A DNA stretch of 17,612 nt from JAZKBN01 sp040388605 (GTDB taxonomy: Bacteria > Bacteroidota > Bacteroidia > Cytophagales > Flexibacteraceae). The notes beneath the pieces are model-generated. The model saw only the letters and a program-made list of their open reading frames with translations. It searched no databases and was not told the origin of the DNA. Position numbers and translations under genes: made by a program. The stretch's first letter is position 1. Each line of letters starts with the position of its first letter. The stretch is taken from NCBI GenBank assembly GCA_040388605.1, contig JAZKBN010000081.1, positions 1 through 17,612 on the forward strand. The letters are read 5' to 3'. This document shows, in pieces, positions 1 to 10,000 of the stretch.

Positions 1-575
1 GATAGCCGGGTGCAGCGGGCGGCTGGTGACCGGGTGCCTGCGGCACGGGCGGCGCGTATGCCTGTGAATGAGTCTTCAAAAACAACGCAGCGTTCAGGAG
101 CGGTTTCAAGCAGCTCGGCGGCTTTCAGGTAAATATCGGGGAAGGGCTTGCCGCGCGGCACAGCCTTGGGGGTTATCATTACCTTGAAATGATGCCCTAT
201 TTTGCCGTGCAGCATGGTAAAATCAAGATTGCTTTGGGGGGCATTGGTAGCCACGCCTATCGGGATTCCGGCTGCTGTCAGCTTTTCGAGAAAGGCGTTC
301 AGGCCCTTGGTAAGCTTAAAGTCGGGCAGGTAAATTTCCCTGAACATGGCTTCTTTTTCTTCGGCCAGCTCGTTTATCTGTTCATCTGTATAATGTGCCG
401 GGAAGTAATCGCGGAGCAACTCATGGTTTGTTTTGCCTACTACGTTAATTTTAAAGTCTTCGTCGGTAAGCTCAAGGTTGTATTTCTTATTAAAAACCTT
501 CCAGGCTAAAAGATGATAATCGTTGTTGTTTGTAATTACCCCGTCTTTATCGAAGATTACTGCAAGTTCTGCCAT
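1..575 (-). CDS. HAD-superfamily phosphatase / beta-phosphoglucomutase-like protein (3' end cut by window edge)
   Basis: The minus strand is open from ATG 575-573 to the left edge (about 191 codons), so the C-terminus is missing. All four HAD motifs are visible. Motif I is FDKDGV, with nucleophile D9 and acid/base D11. Motif II is the threonine in VATNAP (T110). Motif III is K143 in GKPFPDIY, and motif IV is E167-D168 in FEDSFTGIRAA. The cap region begins with YHLLAW, as in beta-phosphoglucomutases, which isomerise beta-glucose 1-phosphate to glucose 6-phosphate in the cytoplasm; other members of this subfamily are sugar-phosphate or nucleotide phosphatases, so the substrate is not fixed. The residue between the two motif I aspartates is Lys, where Leu, Met or Phe is usual. 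The last 12 or so codons before the edge (TRSPAARCTR) lack the hydrophobic strand expected there. The gene diverges from the giant GH16 gene; a joint role in glucan use is only inference. Confidence 0.85.
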   Translation of the reverse strand, partial: MAELAVIFDKDGVITNNNDYHLLAWKVFNKKYNLELTDEDFKINVVGKTNHELLRDYFPAHYTDEQINELAEEKEAMFREIYLPDFKLTKGLNAFLEKLTAAGIPIGVATNAPQSNLDFTMLHGKIGHHFKVMITPKAVPRGKPFPDIYLKAAELLETAPERCVVFEDSFTGIRAARAAGTRSPAARCTRL

Positions 576-1094
576 TCTGAATTGGTAAAGTATGTGTGTT
601 TCTGATAGTGGTATTGCTGAAAATACCTTTTTATGTTTTTGCCTGTTTCAGAATTTTAAACCCTGATTTTTATTCCGCTTAGTAAACCTGATTTGCGGCA
701 TACCTCCGTTTTTCTGACAGTCTTTTACCTGCTGTAACGCTGCAAGGTCAATAAGATTTTATGCATTGCCGCCTTTGTATTTGTTTCAGAAACAGTGCCG
801 GCAATTTGCCTTTACGCGCATGGGAACGGAACAAGCCGCAAGTTACCGGTATTTTCGGGCTATGCGCAAAAACATACTGCTTACCGGGAAACTGTATATA
901 TTCTTTTTCCTCTAAAAAATTACCCCTTTAGTAGCATACCAATCATGGTTTTGACGAAATAATATACCTTTCCACTTAAGAAATCATTATTTTTGGTTCA
1001 CCATACCCAGGTTGCTGATACCTTAAACCTGAATGCGCTTTACCGAAAGGAATGTGCATTATAAACAGGCATCAGCGCCGGCACCAATTACCCA
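576..1094. other. Divergent intergenic spacer (519 bp)
   Basis: The region lies between two divergent genes and must hold both promoters. It is AT-rich around 890-1000. No convincing ORF, RNA gene or long inverted repeat was seen. A weak match to the Bacteroidota -7 box lies on the minus strand at 592-585 (TACTTTAC, 6 of 8), just upstream of the HAD start. The better plus-strand candidate is listed separately. Confidence 0.5.
988..995 (+). promoter_or_regulatory. Candidate -7 box of the giant GH16 gene promoter
   Basis: TATTTTTG matches the Bacteroidota -7 consensus TAnnTTTG at every fixed position. It lies about 100 nt upstream of the ATG at 1095, giving a predicted leader of about 90 nt. 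No well-spaced -33 TTTG element was found, because the nearest TTG (951-953) is about 34 nt upstream, so the call rests on the -7 box alone. Confidence 0.4.
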
Positions 1095-4000
1095 ATGCAT
1101 ACCGTACACACCACAGGAACATCGGTCCCGAACCGAATGCTCGTCCGTGCTTTTATTTTTTCCGGCTTAACCCTTATTTTCCTGCTTGCGGGTATTAAGC
1201 CTGCGGCTGCGCAAACCTGGCCCCTTGCATGGAGCGATGAATTTAACGGTACCCAGCTCGACACAAACAGCAAATGGAACTTCGAGGTAAACAACTGGGG
1301 CGGGGGTAACGGCGAGCAGCAATATTACACGGCCCGGCCCGAAAACGTTTCGGTATCAGGCGGTTGCCTGCACCTTACCGGGCGTAAGGAACGATACCAG
1401 GGCAGCAATTACACCAGCGGACGTATTCATAATGCCACCTTCGGGAGCTATACATACGGGCATTGGAAAATACGTGCAAAACTTCCCTGCGGTCAGGGCA
1501 CTTGGCCTGCCATTTGGTTGCTGCCGACCGACGAAGTGTACAACGGCTGGCCAAACAGCGGTGAGATAGATATTATGGAAATGGTGGGCAACGACAGTAA
1601 CCGCGTTCACAGCACCATACACTATGGCAAGCCCGGACACGGCAGCCAGGGCAGACCCGATACCGCCATAAACGGAGGCGATTTTTGCGGCGATTTCCAC
1701 ATTTTTGAGCTTACCTGGACCCCCGGCCTGCTTGTTTTTTATGTAGACAGCGTAGAGTCTTACCGCGTTCCCTTTGATCGCCCTTTTGATCAGCGTTTTC
1801 ACGTATTGCTCAACCTGGCCCTCGGCGGCTCTTGGCCCGGCCCTATGGCAGATTATACGCCCATGCCCTGCGAAATGCAGGTAGATTATGTGCGCATATA
1901 CTCAATGCCCGATACCGCTTACATGGAGCCTGAAATACCTGACCCGGTTGCGGCAGGCCTGGAGTACAATTATTTTGAGCTCGGCTGGTCGGTGTTTTTG
2001 AGCAACCCAAGTAATGATGTTGACGGCAAGGGCATTATGAGCAATTTTTACCTGCCCCCCGTTCACCGTGCCACGGCCTGGGGCACATGGTATTACGGCT
2101 ACATAAATATTCCGGCAGATGGTACATATACCTTCTGCACCAATTCCGACGACGGCTCTAAATTCTTCATAGGCACCAAGCAGATTACCTATAACGACGG
2201 GCAGCATAACCTGCGCGAAAAATGTAACTCCGTAAAGCTGAAAGCCGGCATGCACCCCGTTAAAGTGGGCCACATGAACGATAAGGGTACCGGTGCGCTC
2301 TCCGTAACCTGGGCGGGCCCCGGCTTCTCTAAGCAGGCCATACCTGATAACCTGCTCTTTCACAAAGTGCGCGATACTTTGGCTGTTGATTATACCACTC
2401 CGCCTCAAACCCCGACTGTAACATCTGACCAGGGCGCAAGCCCCATAATATGCCGCGGCGGGCAAACCACCTTAAAAGCTTCAGGCCTGAGCTATAATGC
2501 CAATAACGCCCTCAACTTCGCCACCGACAGCGCCAAGAAAAACTTTATAAAGCTGCCCAACAGCCTTCAGGAGAAGTTTACCGAGGGCTTTACCTTCGAG
2601 GCTTGGGTAAAGCCGCACAGGAACAAGTACTATAACCGCATTTTCCGTTTCGGCTCCGATGCCTGGGATAACCGCATAGATTTCCAGGCCGATTACGGGC
2701 ACCAAAACCGTTTCGGTTTCGAGATTAATGTGCAGGGTAAGAACTACGGCGGGGGCCAGCCCATGACCGCCCCGGCCATTGAAGGCCTGAACCCGGTTAA
2801 CCTCATAATAGACGACCGCTGGATTCACACTGCTTTCACCCTCGACGGCAGCACCCTCCGCCTGTACATGAACGGTGTTCTGGCAGATTCTTTCCCCTGC
2901 CCCATAGTACCCGCAGATTTGGGTGCAACCTTCAATAACTTCATTGGTCGCGGAAGCTACAGTGATAATGCTGATGCTTTCATTGGCCAGCTTGATGAGG
3001 TTCGCCTGTGGAACAAGGCACGCAGCAAGGCCGAGATACAAGCCTATATGCGCAAAAGCGTACCCTCCAACAGCGATAAGCTGGTGGTCTACTACAAAAT
3101 GGACCAGGATGGCGGCGATTACGTGCTTGATGCCACGCCCAACAAAATACATGGCAAAATGTACCAATTCCACGGTACGGTTTGGCGGCAGAGCTCCGTT
3201 TACGGCTTTACCAGCGATTACCAGAAATATACATGGTCGCCTTCAACAGGTTTAAATACCACCGTAGGGGCCGAAATAATGGCTAACCCTGTTACAACCA
3301 CCACTTATTCCGTTCGGGCATCTGACTGGGCCGGCAATATCAGTTCGGCAAGAACCATAACCGTTAATGTAAGGAATGAGGATGCTCCCAAGGTCAGCCC
3401 TGATAGTGTTACCTTTTGCGGCGCAGCATCGGCCACATTAACTGCCGACGGCAACGGCCCATGGCTTTGGAGCAGCGGTGAAACCACGCGCACCATACAG
3501 GCTACCCAAAGCGGCTTATATACCGTTACTACCGGCAATTGTACATCGCAGCCGGCAAAAGTTACTTTGAATACAAGCTATGCGAGCAAGCCTGTTATCA
3601 GGAGTGCCAATAATGTTTCGGCAGTATGCCCGGGCACAAGCCTTGCGCTGATCGCCTCCAATGCCGATACCGGGGCCGGCAATGTGCTCAATTTTAACAG
3701 CAACGCCCCTGTAAATCCCAACTACATAAAGCTGCCCGATAACATTAACCTGAAATTGCTTTATGGCTTTACTTACGAAACCTGGTTCACCACCACGAGC
3801 AACCCCATTTGGGGCCGTTTCCTGTGCATGGGCAGCAGTTTGGTGAATCGTTTCGAAATGGTGCAGAACCCGGCAGGTGTTGGTCGCCTGCGCCTCGAGT
3901 TTACCGATATAGGCAATTACACCCTGCCCGAAACCCCGCAGCTTGATACATCGCTGAACGTTGATAACAGCTTTAAGCGTAACCACAAATACCACCTTGC

Positions 4001-7000
4001 ATTGGTAATGGATGGCGATTACATGATAGTTTATATCAACGGCAATGTGATTATGAAAATCGAAAGCATGTCGGTGCCTTATACTTTTGGCAAAACCAAT
4101 ATGAACTACATAGGCAAATCTGCCTTCCCGAACGATGCCGCTTTTTATGGTACCATGGATGAAACCCGCATGTGGCGCGTGGGCCGTACCCAACAGCAGA
4201 TTCGTGATTATATGTATAACCCCGTGCCGCCGGCAAGCACCAAAGATTTGGTGTTCTACTACAAAATGGACGGCAGCAATAACGATACCCACATTGCCGA
4301 CAGCAGCGGAAACGGCAACCACGGCACTTTCATTAACCCGAACGGAACCCTGTACAGCCCTTCATGGATTCGGAATTTTAACCCATATACCTACAATTGG
4401 TCCCCATCAACGGGGCTTGATAATACAAACCGGGCAACTGTAAGTGCAAGGCCGGCCCAAACCACAACTTATACGGTGCAGAGCTCCAATATTTTCGGCT
4501 GCTTTAAATCTGAAAGCTTTACGGTTACGGGCCTTATTCCGCCGGCCATAGCCAAACAGGCTGCCGATGCGGGGGTATGCGCGCATCAGCCTGTGGGTTA
4601 TAAAATAAAAGCAGCAACGGCCGGTAATTACGGCCCATTAAGCTATACCTGGCAGCAAACCCTCGACAGCGGGGCGCATTGGACCAATGTGCCCAACACC
4701 GGCATTTTCAGCGGCACCACTACCGACAGCCTGCACCTGAGCGACCCTTTACCCGCGCACAGCGGCATGAAGTTCCGCTGTATAGTAGCCGGTTGCAGCC
4801 CAACAGTAACTTCTGATCCTGTATGGCTCACTGTAGCAGATACAGGCACCCCTGCAATAAGCCTGAACGCCTATCCCGGTACCTCGCTTTGTTTCGGCGA
4901 CAGCATAACCATCACTTCGGCAAGTGTTTTCGGTGGCAGCAGCCCGGCATGGCAATGGTACCGAAACGGCAGCCCTATTTCGGGCGCTAACGGCCATACC
5001 CTGAAAACCAACAGCCTTACAAACGGAGATGTTATTACCTGCCGCCTGACTTCATCGGCTGCATGTGCCACGCGAACTTCATCGCTCAGTGCGGCAATGC
5101 CTGTAAGTATTGCACCGCTCGGGGCCCTGCCGGCATCGGTAACTTTAAGCGCAACCACGCCTTATTACTGCCCCGGAACCATAATAACTTTTACTGCCAA
5201 TGCCGGTAACGGCGGCAGTAACCCTGCCTACCAATGGAAGCTGAACGGCAATAATGTTGGCCTGGGAGCAAGTACTTATACCACCCTGGGCCTTGCGCAG
5301 GGCGATGTGGTTAGCTGCGAAATGACTTCGGCTTTTCAATGTGCTTCGCCTAAGCCGGCAACTTCTGCAAGTATAACGGTGCAGGCTTCGGCGCCCGTGG
5401 CAACAGTCAGCATTGGCTCCGCGGGCGGAACAAACCTGTGCAGCAGCAATAATTTGTTTACCACAACAGCAACAAATACAGGCAGTAATCCTGTTTACAC
5501 GTGGAAACGTAACGGTTCTTATATTGGTACCGGCTCAACATTCAGCAGCCCGGGCGTAGTGCCCGGCGATACTTTAAGCGTTACCATGTACCCAAGCCTG
5601 ACATGCAGCTTCCCGGCCACATCATCCATTATTGTATCAGATATTCGTGATTTGCCAACGGTACCTGCCATTGCCCGCAGCCGCGATACCGTGCTTTGCG
5701 CCGGCACACCCTTAACCCTTACCGCTTCATCTTCAAGCGAGGGGGCCGGCCAAATGCTGCAATTTGCAAGCAACGCGCACGGAGATAACTATGTGAAATT
5801 GGAAGATAACCTGCACGCTAATTTCAAAAATGCCTTCACTTTCGAAGCCTGGATTCGCCCTACTATAGTGAGCAGCTATACCCGCGTTTTTCGTTTCGGC
5901 TCAACTGCCTTTAACCGTATTGAACTGCTTACCAATGTGGGCAATAACCGTCTCGGCTTTGAAGGCTACAACAATGATTTTCCATCAACCACCATACCAA
6001 CCACACCCCAGATTGCAGGCTTAGGCACCAATAACAGCACCCAAACCAATGTTTGGATGCACGTAGCCTTTACCCTCGATGGCGTAATGCGCCGCCTGTA
6101 TGTAAACGGAGTGAAGATCGACAGCATTGCCTGCACCATGCTTCCCTATCAACTGGCTGCAACCAACGAGAATTTGATAGGTGCAGCCTATACAGGCAAT
6201 ACCACCGCCCCCAATTTCCGCGGCCAAATGGATGAAGTTCGCCTGTGGAGCGTGGCCCGCACCGAAGCCCAAATAGCTGCCAATATGCGCCTGCGCCTCG
6301 CCGGCCGTCCTGCCGGAATTTTTGCGTACTACCGCATGGATACAACCGCCGGCACCTTTGTACGAGATGCTTCTGGCCTTGGGCATCATGGAACTTTAAT
6401 AAACTTTACCGAACCCGTTTGGGCCACAAGCACCGTAGCAAGCTTTAACCCCTATACCTATACCTGGACCCCTTCCTACGCCATTAATACGGTAAGCGGA
6501 ACAGTTGCAACCGTAACCCCATTGGTTCCTACAGCCTATACGGTTACAGCGACCTCGCCTTCGGGCTGCGCATCGGTAAAAACAGTGAATGTGGTGGTAA
6601 ACCAAACGCCGTATTTTTTGAGGCACCCGGTAAATTATGAAACCTGCACCGGCAGCAGCGCAAAGTTTTCGGCATTGAGCAGCGGGGTAGGCTTTACCTA
6701 CCAATGGCAGGAGAGTACAAACAACGGCACCGATTGGCATGATCTTACAAATGCCGGCCTCTACTCCGGCGTAACCGATACCCTTTTGCGTATAAGCAGC
6801 AATGCCTTTGCATCGGCCGGCTATAAATACCGCTGTAAAGTTACCGGCTGCGGAAGTACTGTTACGGGTAATTCAGCCGTGCTGAACGTCGTAAATGCGG
6901 GTCCGCCGACAATTGTGATTGGCAGCAATGTGGGTACCAATATTTGCGCAGGTACCGGGGTAACTTTTACAGCAACCACCACCTTAGGCGGCAATACCCC

Positions 7001-10000
7001 TGCTTACCAATGGTTAAAAAACGGCGTGGCTATACCCAATGCCACGCGCCAAACCTATGTAAACGGATCGCTCACTACAGGCGATGCCATTACCTGCAGG
7101 CTTACTTCATCGGCCGGCTGCGCTACGGTTGCACAGGTTATATCGGCCCCGTTGAACTTTACCATTGCAGCGGGCAACCTTGTGCCGGCTGTGAGCATTG
7201 CATCTGTGGCGCAAACGGTTTGCCCCGGCTATGTGCAAAGTTTCAGCGCGAACCCGGTAAACGGCGGCAGTGCGCCGGTTTACCAATGGCTGCTGAACGG
7301 CACAGAGGTTAGTACCGCAGCAACTTACACCAGCGTTCCCTTAACCGGTGGTGATATTGTTACCTGCCGAATGACCAGCGCTTTCCCTTGTGCAATTCCG
7401 GCAAATGTGGTAACCACTTTAACCGTACCCAACCTGCCTGCCGCCGCCATAGTAACAATAGCTTCTGCGGGCGGAACCACTCTGTGCAGCAGCGGCAATG
7501 TATTTACTGCCACGCCTGTAAACGGAGGCTCGGCTCCCGCTTACGTATGGAAGAAAAACCGCAACACCGTAGGCACCGGCGATACCTATACCGATAACAG
7601 CCTCGCCGCCGGCGATACCCTGCGCGTAACCCTGACACCAAGCTTAAGCTGCGCCTTACCTGCCACCTCATCTGCCTTTATAATAGCAGATATTAAAGAT
7701 GTGCCGCTCACTCCTGCCCTTACCCAAAGCCGCGATACCGTGCTTTGCAAGGGAACTGCAATTACCCTTACGGCCGCATCTTCATCTGAAGGGCCGGGCA
7801 ATATGCTGCAATTCAACAGCACTACCCACGGGCAGAACTATGTGCTCATACCGAATAACATACATACAAAATTCACTTCGGGCTTTACTTTCGAGGCATG
7901 GGTTTACCCTACTGCAGTTAATAACTATACCCGCTTTTTCCGTATTGGCAGCAACACCGCCAACCGTATGGATTTTGTTTTGAACACCGGTAATGGTACA
8001 AGAATGGGTTTTGAAGGCTCTAATAATTTTTCAAGCGGAACCTTTACCATACCAACTACGCCGGCTATATCGGGCTTGGGTACTAATAATGCAACACTTG
8101 TGAATACATGGGTGCACGTTGCCTTTACCCTCGACGGCAGTAAACGTCGCCTGTATATTAACGGGGTTAAGGTAGATAGTTTTTCAACCACCTTCCTGCC
8201 TTCTGTACTGGCATCCACCACCGAAAACGGCCTTGGCTTCGCATATTCAGGAGATGGCGGCGCCCCGGCCTTCAAAGGTTATATGGATGAAGTCCGTCTT
8301 TGGAGCTACGCCCGTAACGCTGCCAAAATATCGGGCGATATGCGCAACCGGGTGGCAGCCAAAAGCAACGGACTTGTCGCCTGTTACCGTATGGATAATA
8401 CCACCGACACCATTGCCACCGATGCCACACCCAATGCGCTTCACGGTCGCCTGAAGAATTTCACCGGCACGGTTTGGCCTGCAAGTACGCTCAGCAACTT
8501 CAACCCCTATACCTATACATGGTTCCCGGCAACGGGGCTGAACACGGCCACAGGTAAAACGGTTACAGCTTCCGGAGATTCATCACGGGTATATACGGTT
8601 ACCGTTACCGGGCCTAATACCTGCTATTCAACTTCGGCAAGGCATACGGTGGTACATACCAAGCCTGCAATTACAGGCGCAAGGAATAAGAGCTCCTGCA
8701 CGCCCATAAGACTTGTTGCTACCGGAACGGGCCCCTTTACATGGTCAGGGTCCGATAGTACAGGTGCTGCCTTTACTGCGCGCCAAAGCGGCAAATACAA
8801 AATTACCACCGCCGGTTGCGGCTCCGATTCCGTAATGGTGAATATTAACGCGCCTCCTGTTTTAAAAGCCCCGCCCGGCAGCACTACGGCATGTTCGGGC
8901 AGCAATGCCACCTTCAAAGCCTCTGCCTCGGGCGACAGCCTGCGCCCGCAATGGCAAATGAGCACCAACGGGGGCATTACTTTCAATAATATTATCAGCG
9001 CCGGCCTGTTTACCGGTACTGCCGATACCATGCTCACCATTGCAGTGCCCGGTACCAATATGAACAACATTTGGTTCAGGAATATGATTGTGAGCCCTTG
9101 TACCACCATTTATTCTCCGCCTGCAAAGCTTACGGTTAAAGGCACCGGTACCTGGCTTGGACAAAGCGCCGAATGGACCGAAAGCGCCAACTGGTGCGGC
9201 GGTGTGCCGGACAGTACCCGCGATATTACCATTCCTGCCGATGCGCCCCGCGTACCCATGGTAGGCAACGGCCTGCGCGGGCATGTGGGCAGCCTTACTG
9301 TAGATTCCGGCGCGGGCCTCCTGCTTTCAGGAACTGGTGCAATGACCGTGCATAAAAACCTTGTATTGCATGATGCTGTTACCGGTTCGGCAGGCAGCAT
9401 TATTTTCAAAGGGGTAAACGGGAAGCATACCATTACTTCCGATGCAAGGGGTAAACTCAGCAACCTGGCTATTGACGATACTGCCGGGGCTGTGCTCAGC
9501 GGCAGCCTGCGCATAAGTAATTCCCTGAATTTCAGCAGGGGCAAATTAAGCATGTCGGTAACAGATACATTGGTTCTTTTGAACGGCGCCCGGATTACCG
9601 GCGAGCATAAGGGCAGCTATGTATCAGGCAATGTGCTTACAGCCAAAATCGCCGGCCGCGATTCAGCGAGCTTTGCCGGCACAGGTGTATCGCTCAGCGG
9701 CGGTAATGAAGACCTGGGTACGGTTACCCTGCTCAGGAAAAGTTTCAGCAACCTGCAAATGGCCCCGGCGGGGGCGGCATCAGGCCTGAACCGGGCTTGG
9801 GAAATCAACATAACCGGCACACAGCCTACAACCGGCAGGCGCATACATTTAAGCTGGCTGCCCGATGAAGATAACAGCCTGAACATGACCCGTATGTTCG
9901 TTTTCAGGCAAAACAACGCCAATGCCAATTGGACACGCCTGAACGAAAGCCCGGTTAACGTATGGCAAAGCGCAGGTGCCGACGGTATCAGGAGCATCAG

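Noticed and set aside
189..509. Plus-strand open frame of 106 codons
   Set aside because: It is antisense to the HAD gene, whose four catalytic motifs are conserved on the minus strand.
3516..4322. Long minus-strand open frame (268 codons) and similar ones at 2481-3173 and 1902-2465
   Set aside because: They are shadows of the giant gene's codon use, with no recognisable domain and no promoter; the plus-strand frame has clear domains throughout.
4848..7690. Repeats mistaken for a CRISPR or satellite array
   Set aside because: The periodicity of about 270 nt is in frame and encodes Ig-like domains; repeats vary in DNA and there are no short identical repeats with spacers.
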